Source: Flavobacteriales bacterium
GTDB taxonomy: Bacteria > Bacteroidota > Bacteroidia > UBA10329
DNA length: 64,000 bases
Direction: 5' to 3'
Assembly: GCA_020635535.1 (NCBI GenBank)
Contig: JACJZP010000005.1
Location: 117,462 to 181,461 of the forward strand
Position 1 is the stretch's first letter. Each line of letters starts with the position of its first letter. This document shows, piece by piece, positions 8,007 to 15,930 of this stretch. The translations under genes and the position numbers were made by a program. The notes beneath the pieces were generated by a model, which saw only the letters and a program-made list of their open reading frames with translations, was not told where the DNA came from and searched no databases.

Positions 8007-10126
8007 CATTTGGGGTTGTAGATCTTCTCCGCGTTAGCGTAGATCTCTTCCCTGTTCAGCGTCATACGCTTGGTCTGTTGGTTGGCGTACAACTCCATTT
8101 GGTCGTTGTAATGCTTAGACCATTCGCGGTTTGAAGCTCCATAAGGGTGTAGTGATTCCAAGTGCAGTTCGCCATCTTTCCACTGCGCAAATTGCGTGTA
8201 AGAGTCGGCCACAAACGTTTTGAAACGCCCGTTGGTGTATGGCAGACTGTAGCTGGCTGCCAGCGCATCAGCAAAACCACCAACACCAATTTCCTTATCG
8301 CCTCGGGCGTGCACCTGTAGTTCGCCAAGTGTAACATCCAATGTTTTGAAGTATTCCATCAAGTGCGTGTTGGCGTATTGCACCGCTTCAATAAAGAGGT
8401 TGTCTTCCACGTCCATTCCTTCAATGAATGCTTCGGTTCCCAACCCAAGCTTTTCGAAAATGTAGTGATAGGTGAGGAGGTACATGCCGGCAGCCTCGCT
8501 GTCCTTGTCTACGCGCTTATCCCAGTTCTGCATTTTCACAATGCTCTCTGCCACATCTGGAAACTGGTTCGGGTTCAGGTCCATGAAATTGTCAACCGAT
8601 GAAAGGAACGCACTCGAATCAGGGAATTGGTTATCAAATTTCATTCGTTTGGCATCTTCTAAGGTCACTTTATCATACTGCTCCAAGAGCTCCATCAAAC
8701 GCGTGCTCCGATTGTTATCGCCCGGCTCAAACCCGAAGTAGGCAGGGTAATCCATCGGGTTCAGATTCTCACTGGCACAAGTGGCATTGAAGGGTGTGTT
8801 GTTCGTGTTGAATACATAACCACAATTCGGGTTAATGACCTGAGGACGTTCCTGTATGGGGTGGAAGTCGGTCCAAAGTGTGGCACTTGTGTCTCCGGGA
8901 AGAACGGATGCCCAGTTGTAATCCTCATTCCTGATCGGGATCAGACCATTGTTCAAGTACATGATATTGCCTTCTTTGTCAGCATATATCACATTGTAGC
9001 GTGGGTGTGCCTCCATGCTTAAGGCCTCATAGAACTCATCAAAGTTGCTGGCCTTGTTCATGCGGTAGATCTCTTCAATGGTATTGATGCGCTGATTGGC
9101 AGCCAATCTTACGGCATAATATTCTCCATCTTTCGAACGGATAGTAGCACCGTACTTGCTCCAGTATGTGAGTTTCGGAATCGGAACGGTCAGGATGTTG
9201 CTCAATTTTACCTTCAGGAAAGTGAGCCGTCTGTCCAATTCAAGCCATTCGCCATCGAGCTTGTACATGCGTTTCTTGTCTTCGCTCATGTTGAGCTTGT
9301 ACACATCTACCAGGTCGAGTTTGTTAACCGTATGAGCCCAACCGAGATTCTCATTTGTGCCCAGAAAAACAGATGGTCCACCAGGGAAGAGTCCACCAAG
9401 AATGTTCAGACCTTCGTTGCTGCAAAGGTGAGCTTCGTACCAACTGAAAGGTCCTTCCATAGGCTGGTGCGGATTGATGACCAGAATGGAACTTCCGTCT
9501 GCCGTTTTGTTCTGATTGAAAGCCATAGCGTTGGAGCCCATCCAAGTAGCCCCACCATCATATTCTCCTTTGATGATCTTGGCCACTTCGGTGTGGCCTC
9601 CAGAAACGATACAAGCCGCGAACACGTTTCCATATACAAGGTCTTTTCCTTGAACGGGAAATAGACCCGGCAATAAAACTTCTTCAGGATAAGATTCGGC
9701 ATAAGCATTCAACCCTTGTGCGTAACCATCCAGATATTGCTTGTATTCTGAGGTGAAAGACGAATCAAACTTTGCGTCAACAATATCACGGATACCGAAA
9801 GTGTGTAACAGGAAATCGCGCTTAGCGCCATCTTTTCCCATCAATTGTCCTGAACGACCCTGACCTGCAATGAGCAGTTCCTGCATGGTCTGGAAATCAT
9901 CTTCGGCATTGGCCCAAGCCAGACCGTAAGCTACTTCGTGATCCTGGTCTGCAAAAATGTGCGGCACACCCCAACTGTCGCGCACAATCTGGATCTTGGT
10001 GTTATCCACCCGCTCAAATTGAGACTCTGTGGAGTTTTCGGAAATCTTTTTGCCTTTTGATGGACCGGCAATCAGTCCGTTGGTGGCCAAGATGAACGCA
10101 GCCAGCAAGAAGTGTTTTAGGGGCAT
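8006..10126 (-). CDS. Penicillin acylase family protein (copy 1)
   Basis: This 706-residue exported N-terminal-nucleophile hydrolase has a signal peptide (FLLAAFILATNGLIAG). The N-terminal region carries VRDSWGVPHIFA and YGLAWANAEDDFQTMQELL, typical of penicillin/AHL acylases. The putative autoproteolysis site and nucleophile is Ser198 in WMGSNAMAFN, followed by NPHQP..GPFSWYEAHL. The enzyme would be cleaved into alpha and beta chains in the periplasm. The family includes penicillin acylases, N-acyl-homoserine-lactone acylases and other amide hydrolases; substrate cannot be told from sequence. It lies downstream of a paralogue with the same architecture, separated by 97 bases. Confidence 0.88.
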   Translation of the reverse strand: MPLKHFLLAAFILATNGLIAGPSKGKKISENSTESQFERVDNTKIQIVRDSWGVPHIFADQDHEVAYGLAWANAEDDFQTMQELLIAGQGRSGQLMGKDGAKRDFLLHTFGIRDIVDAKFDSSFTSEYKQYLDGYAQGLNAYAESYPEEVLLPGLFPVQGKDLVYGNVFAACIVSGGHTEVAKIIKGEYDGGATWMGSNAMAFNQNKTADGSSILVINPHQPMEGPFSWYEAHLCSNEGLNILGGLFPGGPSVFLGTNENLGWAHTVNKLDLVDVYKLNMSEDKKRMYKLDGEWLELDRRLTFLKVKLSNILTVPIPKLTYWSKYGATIRSKDGEYYAVRLAANQRINTIEEIYRMNKASNFDEFYEALSMEAHPRYNVIYADKEGNIMYLNNGLIPIRNEDYNWASVLPGDTSATLWTDFHPIQERPQVINPNCGYVFNTNNTPFNATCASENLNPMDYPAYFGFEPGDNNRSTRLMELLEQYDKVTLEDAKRMKFDNQFPDSSAFLSSVDNFMDLNPNQFPDVAESIVKMQNWDKRVDKDSEAAGMYLLTYHYIFEKLGLGTEAFIEGMDVEDNLFIEAVQYANTHLMEYFKTLDVTLGELQVHARGDKEIGVGGFADALAASYSLPYTNGRFKTFVADSYTQFAQWKDGELHLESLHPYGASNREWSKHYNDQMELYANQQTKRMTLNREEIYANAEKIYNPK

Positions 10127-10223
10127 TAAATAGTGAGATGTTAGGGTGTTAATATTTGATGAGCCTAAAGGTATCCCATCAAATTCCCACTCACTATTAA
10201 CTATGTGTCAAGTAATTACGAAA

Positions 10224-12341
10224 TCACGGCTTCGGATGGTATACCCGTTCAGCCTCTGCGAAGATCTTATCCTTGTTCAGGGACATTTTTTTCGTCTCTT
10301 GGTTAGCGTAAAGCTCCATTTGATCGGTATAATGAGGCGAATCGGTACGATTTGATGCTCCGAAAGGGTGCAAAGTTTCCATTCGCACCAATTCCCCTTG
10401 TTTCCATTGCACAAAATGTACATAAGAGTCAGCTACCCATGGTTTGTACCTACCATCTTTCCATTCTTCATTGTAATTGGCTGCCAATGCATCAGGGAAT
10501 CCTCCTAATGGAAGATTCACTTCTCCTCTAACATGGCGTTGCACATCGCCAAGTTTCGGAATCTTTCCACCATAATATGTATCTATCTGATTCTTTGCCC
10601 ATCGAAGAGCTTTGAGATAGGTTGTGTCTGGTACAATTACCTCCTTCTTGAATTCTCCATCTCCAAATCCAAGCATGCTGAACACCTTCTGGAAAGTGAT
10701 AACCCATGCGGCCGCGCCTTTGCTATCCTTGTCGGCCTCCTTATCCCAATTATTGATGGCCGTGATAAGTGGTTTAAGTTCAGGGAACTCGTCTGCATTT
10801 ACGGCAAAAAGATGATCCAGTGATTTCTGAAAAGGACTACAGGTTGGAAATTCATAGTCGAACTTCATGTCTTTCATCCTTTGGAAAGAGATTTTTTCAG
10901 AAGCTGGTTCATCCATTAACTCTAAAAATCGCATCGCCCGGTTATTCATGCCAAGGTCGTCACCCCAGCCAAAGTAGCTCGGATAGTCATCTATATCCTG
11001 CCATTCTTCGCGCGCGGTGGCATGCGCAGGATTATTATTTGTGTTGAAAACCCATCCGCATTTCGGGTTGGTGGTCTGAACCATGTCTTCCACATCGTGG
11101 AAATCGTGCCAAAGCGTTTTGTCAGAATTGCTTCTAACCACCTTGGTATAATCCACTTCAGGATTTCGTCTCGGAACAACGGCATTGTTCAAATACATGA
11201 TATTGTCCTCCTTATCAGCATAGATCACATTGAACATGGAAATGGATTCCATTTGCATGGCAGCGTAGAATTCTTCAAAGTTCGAGGCCTTATCCATTCT
11301 ATACCATTGTTCGCCAACACGAACACGCTCATTTGCTGGCAATTTCACCGCGTAGAAATTCCCGTTTGGAGATTCAAGCGTGGCGCCATACTTGCTCCAA
11401 TAGGTCATTCTTTTGACGGGGAAAACGATTCCCTTGGCGAGTTTCACTTTAAGCCAAACGGGTCTCTTTTCCAATTCATGCCATTCACCATTGTAACGAT
11501 AGGTTCGTTTCTTCTTCGGATGCATCTCCAACTGAAAAACGTCAACCAGATCGAGGTGATTGAATGTGTGTGCCCAACCCAGATTCTCGTTATTTCCTAA
11601 GAACACAGTAGAGCTTCCTGGAAACATGGCTCCATGGATGTTCAGACCCTCATCACTCTGTAAATGCGCTTCATACCAAGAGAATGGCCCAGTTACTGGC
11701 TGATGAGGATTAATGCATAGCATAGAGCTTCCATCCTCCGTTTTGTTGCTGTTAAAAGCAAATGCATTTGAACCATAAGGTTTGTCAGAAGGTTGGTCGC
11801 GGTCGTAGGTTCCATTCATCACATTGCCAACTGCGCCTGGTGTTCCTATCAATGCACTCAGTGCAAACATGTAAGAACCTACAATGTCCTTTGGCGTAAC
11901 TGGAAAAGTGCCACGCACACGGATCTCTTTCTTGTGAGCCTTAGCATATGCATTGATTCCCTGACAGTACCCTTCTATGTACCTTATATAATCATCAGAA
12001 AGTAGATGCCAATCTTTCTCAACACGTTCTCTGTAGCCAATGGCATGTGTAAAGAAGTCTCGCTCTGCTCCTTCAACTCCCAATAGCTTTCCAGCAAGTC
12101 CTTTTCCAGTTATGACCAATTCTTGCATGGTGAAGAAATCATCTTCAGCATTTGCCCAAGCAAGTCCGTAAGCCGCATCGGCATCTGTTTTGCCAAAAAT
12201 GTGCGGCACACCCCATTTATCGCGGACTATGGTCACATCCTCAGGATTTACGGTAATGGAATACCGGTATTGACCATCATCGGCCAGCACAGCGGAGCTA
12301 AGCCCAGCGACCAGCGCTAAGCAGGTGAAAAACTTTTTCAT
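10224..12341 (-). CDS. Penicillin acylase family protein (copy 2)
   Basis: This 705-residue paralogue of the neighbouring copy shares the same plan throughout. A signal peptide (FFTCLALVAGLSSAVLA) is followed by VRDKWGVPHIFG, YGLAWANAEDDFFTMQEL, and the nucleophile Ser191 in PYGSNAFAFN, then NPHQPVTGPFSWYEAHLQ. Both copies keep the motif, so both are probably active. They differ enough in the acyl-pocket region to suggest distinct substrates. Both are leftward genes, and the 97-base gap leaves room for a separate promoter for copy 1. The duplication appears old. Confidence 0.88.
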   Translation of the reverse strand: MKKFFTCLALVAGLSSAVLADDGQYRYSITVNPEDVTIVRDKWGVPHIFGKTDADAAYGLAWANAEDDFFTMQELVITGKGLAGKLLGVEGAERDFFTHAIGYRERVEKDWHLLSDDYIRYIEGYCQGINAYAKAHKKEIRVRGTFPVTPKDIVGSYMFALSALIGTPGAVGNVMNGTYDRDQPSDKPYGSNAFAFNSNKTEDGSSMLCINPHQPVTGPFSWYEAHLQSDEGLNIHGAMFPGSSTVFLGNNENLGWAHTFNHLDLVDVFQLEMHPKKKRTYRYNGEWHELEKRPVWLKVKLAKGIVFPVKRMTYWSKYGATLESPNGNFYAVKLPANERVRVGEQWYRMDKASNFEEFYAAMQMESISMFNVIYADKEDNIMYLNNAVVPRRNPEVDYTKVVRSNSDKTLWHDFHDVEDMVQTTNPKCGWVFNTNNNPAHATAREEWQDIDDYPSYFGWGDDLGMNNRAMRFLELMDEPASEKISFQRMKDMKFDYEFPTCSPFQKSLDHLFAVNADEFPELKPLITAINNWDKEADKDSKGAAAWVITFQKVFSMLGFGDGEFKKEVIVPDTTYLKALRWAKNQIDTYYGGKIPKLGDVQRHVRGEVNLPLGGFPDALAANYNEEWKDGRYKPWVADSYVHFVQWKQGELVRMETLHPFGASNRTDSPHYTDQMELYANQETKKMSLNKDKIFAEAERVYHPKP

Positions 12342-12379
12342 GTTCTAAGAAGGTGAGTGGAAATGAACTCGCCTACAAA

Positions 12380-13624
12380 TTAGGAATTTTCTGTTGATCG
12401 GAGTTCGAGAATTGTGATTTCCGGTGGAATTCCAATTCTTCCCATGTATCCTATGAATCCAAGACCACGGTTAACATAGATTTTTTGACCGTCAGATTCT
12501 TCGTACAATCCTGCCCATTGCTTGTAAATGTATTTAGCTGGGCTCCACTTGAATCCTGGAATTTCAATACCGAACTGGGCTCCATGTGTATGGCCAGAAA
12601 ATGTCAATTGAAACTTCTGAGCATGATCTTTTATCTGAGCATCCCAGTGACTCGGATCGTGAGAGAGTAGTAATTTGAACGGTATTTCCTCAACTCCAGA
12701 AACGGCTTTGTCCAAATCGCCCTTTTTCGGAAAGTGTTTGGATGCCCCCCAGTTTTCAACCCCGACAATGGCCAGTTTCTCTCCGTTCAGTTCAATAATG
12801 TCATTGTCATTAAGCAGCAGCTTCCAACCAGAGTCCTGATGAATATTCTTGAGACGTTGCAAGTTCTCTGCCTTGGCTTCTGGTGATGGCCATGGGCCGT
12901 AGTCTCCATAATCATGGTTGCCAAGAATCGAATATACACCGAGTGGCGCTTTTAGTTTCTGAAAAGTGGAAACGAAACGCTCTGCTTCAATTGCTTCGTT
13001 GTTGACCAGGTCGCCAGTAAAGAAAATCAGATCGGGTTGTTGGTCTAAGATTCTGGCAACGGCTTTTTCAAAAAATTCCACCGAACCAAAACTCCCAGAA
13101 TGCAGGTCCGATATCTGAGCGATTTTCAATCCATCAAAGGCTTTTGGAAGGTCATTGAAGAATACCTTCTTTTTCTTAACACTGATTGCAAATCCTGTTC
13201 GTGCCATTCCGTAAAGCATGGTGACAAACGGAAGTCCAGCGGCAATGATTCCGGCATTGGAAATGAATGTTCTCCTTGCTGGTAGAAATGTGTCATCGCT
13301 CCCCTGAAATATTCCAACAATGCCGGAAACAAATCGAAACAAGTCTTCACCTAACAAAAAGATGGAGCCGATAAGCTTCGGAATAAAAAATACCAGCATG
13401 ACACTGAAAATGTAGTATCGGGTATGATTAGGTAATAGTGACCTATCAGAACTGAGAAAGAGTCCTGATATGATGAGCGTATTAAGAATCCAATACAAGA
13501 TGTATATCCCGAATTTCAAAGAATCAGGTTGATTTCCAAATACGGTTCTGATGATCTGGAAAAAGTAAAGGTCCACTGCCAATAGCAAACCAAGCGGTAG
13601 AATTAATTGAAGTATTGTTGACAT
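12380..13624 (-). CDS. Membrane-anchored metallophosphoesterase
   Basis: This 414-residue protein has about four transmembrane helices in the first 150 residues, followed by a calcineurin-like phosphoesterase domain (about 165-405). All metal-ligand motifs are visible: QISDLHSGSFG, FFTGDLVN, ILGNHDYGDYG, LLLSHDP, FSGHTHGAQFG. The C-terminal VNRGLGFIGYMGRIGIPPEIT is typical of the YaeI/YkoQ-like branch, some members of which act on UDP-diacylglucosamine or related lipids. The phosphoester substrate is unknown. It is upstream of, and in the same direction as, the acylase genes, 38 bases from copy 2. Confidence 0.88.
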   Translation of the reverse strand: MSTILQLILPLGLLLAVDLYFFQIIRTVFGNQPDSLKFGIYILYWILNTLIISGLFLSSDRSLLPNHTRYYIFSVMLVFFIPKLIGSIFLLGEDLFRFVSGIVGIFQGSDDTFLPARRTFISNAGIIAAGLPFVTMLYGMARTGFAISVKKKKVFFNDLPKAFDGLKIAQISDLHSGSFGSVEFFEKAVARILDQQPDLIFFTGDLVNNEAIEAERFVSTFQKLKAPLGVYSILGNHDYGDYGPWPSPEAKAENLQRLKNIHQDSGWKLLLNDNDIIELNGEKLAIVGVENWGASKHFPKKGDLDKAVSGVEEIPFKLLLSHDPSHWDAQIKDHAQKFQLTFSGHTHGAQFGIEIPGFKWSPAKYIYKQWAGLYEESDGQKIYVNRGLGFIGYMGRIGIPPEITILELRSTENS

Positions 13625-13728
13625 GTTGTAAGAACATCAATGTTAGACAATGGTTCGGGTCTAACGGTACGAAATTCGGTTAGGTTGAGTTGAAAACCTT
13701 GTCGTTCGTCTAAATGCGATGTTAAATA

Positions 13729-13761
13729 TTTTGAAAATTGTTTCGTTTGCCCTTACTTTTG
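13729..13761 (+). promoter_or_regulatory. Bacteroidota promoter for the collagen-like operon
   Basis: TTTTG at 13729-13733 and TACTTTTG at 13754-13761 are separated by 20 bases. This matches the Bacteroidota consensus TTTG-N19-21-TAnnTTTG fully. Transcription would start near 13767, leaving a leader of about 70 bases before the ATG at 13840. It is the best-matched promoter in the window. Confidence 0.65.
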
Positions 13762-13839
13762 TTTCATCGATGAAAATGATGAGTTCATCTAAGATTTAAA
13801 ATACTCTAACGAGACTTGACTTAACCAGACCTTACTAAT

Positions 13840-15453
13840 ATGAATCGAAGTTTACTACTGATTTTAGCTCTTACTGGATTGTTGACGAATGCGGCTTTTG
13901 CCCAAGATAATATGGGTATAGGTACCTCTACACCAGATCCAAGTGCTGTTCTTGACCTTAACGCTTCAGATAAGGGATTCCTTGTTCCAAGGTTATCAAC
14001 CTCGCAGAGAACTGCTATTTTTTCCCCAGCCACTGGTCTGATGGTGTATGATTCAGATGACAATCAATTTTGGTATTTCGATGGGTCTGTCTGGGTTCAA
14101 GCTATTGGTCCGCAAGGTCCTGCCGGGGCAGATGGTGCTGATGGCGCAACCGGGCCCCAAGGAGCTACAGGTGCTCAGGGAGCCACTGGACCTCAAGGTG
14201 CAACAGGTCCTCAGGGTCTTCAAGGATTACAAGGTCCATCAGGAGCCGATGGTGCAGATGGTGCCACAGGACCTCAGGGAGCAACTGGACCTCAAGGTTC
14301 AACAGGTCCACAGGGACTTCAAGGATTGCAAGGACCTGCAGGAATGGATGGCGCTGATGGTGCCACAGGACCTCAAGGAGCCACAGGTGCCCAGGGAGCA
14401 ACAGGTCCTCAAGGTGCAACAGGCCCACAGGGTCTCCAAGGATTACAAGGTCCATCAGGAGCCGATGGTGCAGATGGTGCCACAGGACCTCAAGGAGCCA
14501 CAGGTGCTCAGGGAGCAACAGGTCCTCAAGGTGCAACAGGTCCACAGGGTCTCCAAGGATTGCAAGGTCCATCAGGAGCAACAGGTCCTGCAGGTCCTAC
14601 GGGAGCAGATGGATTGATCGGGCCACAGGGTCCTCAGGGTCCACAAGGCGTTCAAGGTTTGCCTGGTCCACAAGGCCCAGCAGGTGCTGCCGGTGCCCAA
14701 GGTCCTACCGGAGCTCAGGGAGCAACAGGTCCTCAAGGTGCAACAGGTCCACAGGGGCTTCAAGGATTGCAAGGTCCATCAGGAGCAGATGGTGCAGATG
14801 GTGCCACCGGTCCTCAGGGAGCAACAGGTCCTGCAGGTCCAACGGGAGCTGATGGATTGATCGGGCCACAGGGTCCTCAGGGTCCGCAAGGCGTTCAAGG
14901 TTTGCCTGGTCCACAAGGTCCGGCTGGCGCACAGGGTATTCAAGGTGCGCAAGGTCCAGCGGGCCCTCAAGGGCCTCAAGGTTTGGCAGGAACCACAGGT
15001 CAGGGCATTAGTTTCGTGTCTGCATCTAATGAGGTTCAAGTAGTTGGTGCGAATGATGGTTCATTCAGTCTTGCAGCGGGTGCAGGATACACTCCTGGTA
15101 GTTTTCAGAGTGTCAATGCAATGTCGCTTTCTCGCACAGTTACTGCTGGTAGTTCATTGCTTGTTGCGTTCAGTGGTCATGTTGAAGCTGATGATTATTC
15201 GTATTGGGCACCAGATGTCATTTATTTCAGAGTTCTAAGAGATGGAACTGAAATCGGTAGAACTGCTGTTCATGTCAACGATGAAGACTGGTATATCAAT
15301 AACAATGGCGTCTCTCTCATCGTGCGCGACCAACCATCTGGCGGCAATCATACATACTCTGTTGAGTGTTGGATTGCTAATACGTTTGCCGCAGGCACTG
15401 AATCATTCTTCATGAAAGAGAGATACCTTTCAGTTACCGAGATTCGACCATAA
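13840..15453 (+). CDS. Collagen-like surface protein, 100 Gly-X-Y triplets
   Basis: This is a 537-residue exported protein. A signal peptide (SLLLILALTGLLTNAAFAQ) is followed by the tail-fibre-type N-terminal module (MGIGTSTPDPSAVLDL, GFLVPRLS, GLMVYDSDDNQFWYFDG). An uninterrupted run of exactly 100 Gly-X-Y triplets occupies residues 90-389 (DNA 14107-15006). It is made of near-repeated 11- and 13-triplet blocks rich in GATGPQ, GLQGLQ and GADGAD. A 148-residue C-terminal beta domain ends the protein and probably drives trimerisation. It has no T9SS sorting domain. I expect a rod-like trimeric cell-surface or extracellular fibre. It is the first gene of a three-gene operon. Confidence 0.85.
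   Translation: MNRSLLLILALTGLLTNAAFAQDNMGIGTSTPDPSAVLDLNASDKGFLVPRLSTSQRTAIFSPATGLMVYDSDDNQFWYFDGSVWVQAIGPQGPAGADGADGATGPQGATGAQGATGPQGATGPQGLQGLQGPSGADGADGATGPQGATGPQGSTGPQGLQGLQGPAGMDGADGATGPQGATGAQGATGPQGATGPQGLQGLQGPSGADGADGATGPQGATGAQGATGPQGATGPQGLQGLQGPSGATGPAGPTGADGLIGPQGPQGPQGVQGLPGPQGPAGAAGAQGPTGAQGATGPQGATGPQGLQGLQGPSGADGADGATGPQGATGPAGPTGADGLIGPQGPQGPQGVQGLPGPQGPAGAQGIQGAQGPAGPQGPQGLAGTTGQGISFVSASNEVQVVGANDGSFSLAAGAGYTPGSFQSVNAMSLSRTVTAGSSLLVAFSGHVEADDYSYWAPDVIYFRVLRDGTEIGRTAVHVNDEDWYINNNGVSLIVRDQPSGGNHTYSVECWIANTFAAGTESFFMKERYLSVTEIRP
14107..15006 (+). repeat. Gly-X-Y coding repeat tract
   Basis: This 900-base tract has a nine-base coding period (Gly-X-Y) and higher-order repeats of 99 or 117 bases (11 or 13 triplets), several nearly identical at DNA level. 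A second pair of longer blocks contains GADGLIGPQGPQGPQ. Such tracts expand and contract by slippage or recombination. Several other-frame open readings over it are shadows of the repeat. Confidence 0.9.
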
Positions 15454-15480
15454 AACAACAACCTCACAATAGATTATACT

Positions 15481-15912
15481 ATGAAAGCAATAATAATTCA
15501 ACTAACGTTTTTGCTGAGTTTGATATCAGTTGGTCTTGAGACCTATGGACAGGAAGCTCCTTTGCTTCGGAACTACCAATTTGAGGTTGGGGATGTGGTT
15601 AGTTCTTCTGACGGTTCTCTTCAAGGACAACTTCGAAAATCAAATAATGCAGATGAGTATCTGGTCGGGGTTTTTGCGGGGCTCAATTCAAACCGAAGAA
15701 ACGAGGTTATTAAAAGTGAAGGTGTGACGTCTGTAAAGATTTCTGACCTGAACGGAATTGTACATGAAGGAGACCTCTTGGCTCCAGGCGAGGGAGGAGT
15801 AGCAGTGAAATCAATTGGTAATGGCATGATACTCGGAGTGGCTTTAAGCGATCCTAAGGATGGTATGGTGCGGATAAGATTGAGTGTAATGCACCGAGCG
15901 GATTTTAAATAG
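15481..15912 (+). CDS. Secreted small protein with tail-spike-like beta domain
   Basis: This is a 143-residue exported protein (signal peptide ending near LETYGQ). The mature part reads like the beta-rich domain often found at the C-terminal end of tail-fibre and collagen-like proteins: FEVGDVVSSSDG, LRKSNNADEYLVGVF, VKISDLNGIVHEGDLLAPGEGGVAVKSIGNGMILGVAL. The pattern G-D-V-V, then G-V, then GDLL, then A/K, then G.ILG.AL is the diagnostic part. Here it stands alone as a separate gene, 27 bases after the collagen-like gene and 18 before the next. I infer it assembles with the collagen-like fibre. Confidence 0.6.
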   Translation: MKAIIIQLTFLLSLISVGLETYGQEAPLLRNYQFEVGDVVSSSDGSLQGQLRKSNNADEYLVGVFAGLNSNRRNEVIKSEGVTSVKISDLNGIVHEGDLLAPGEGGVAVKSIGNGMILGVALSDPKDGMVRIRLSVMHRADFK

Positions 15913-15930
15913 TCAGTTCAAATCTCCTAC

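Noticed and set aside
14165..14932. Long minus-strand open frames over the collagen-coding tract
   Set aside because: They arise from the nine-base coding period, which removes stops in other frames; their products are Leu/His-rich low-complexity sequences without any start or family signal.
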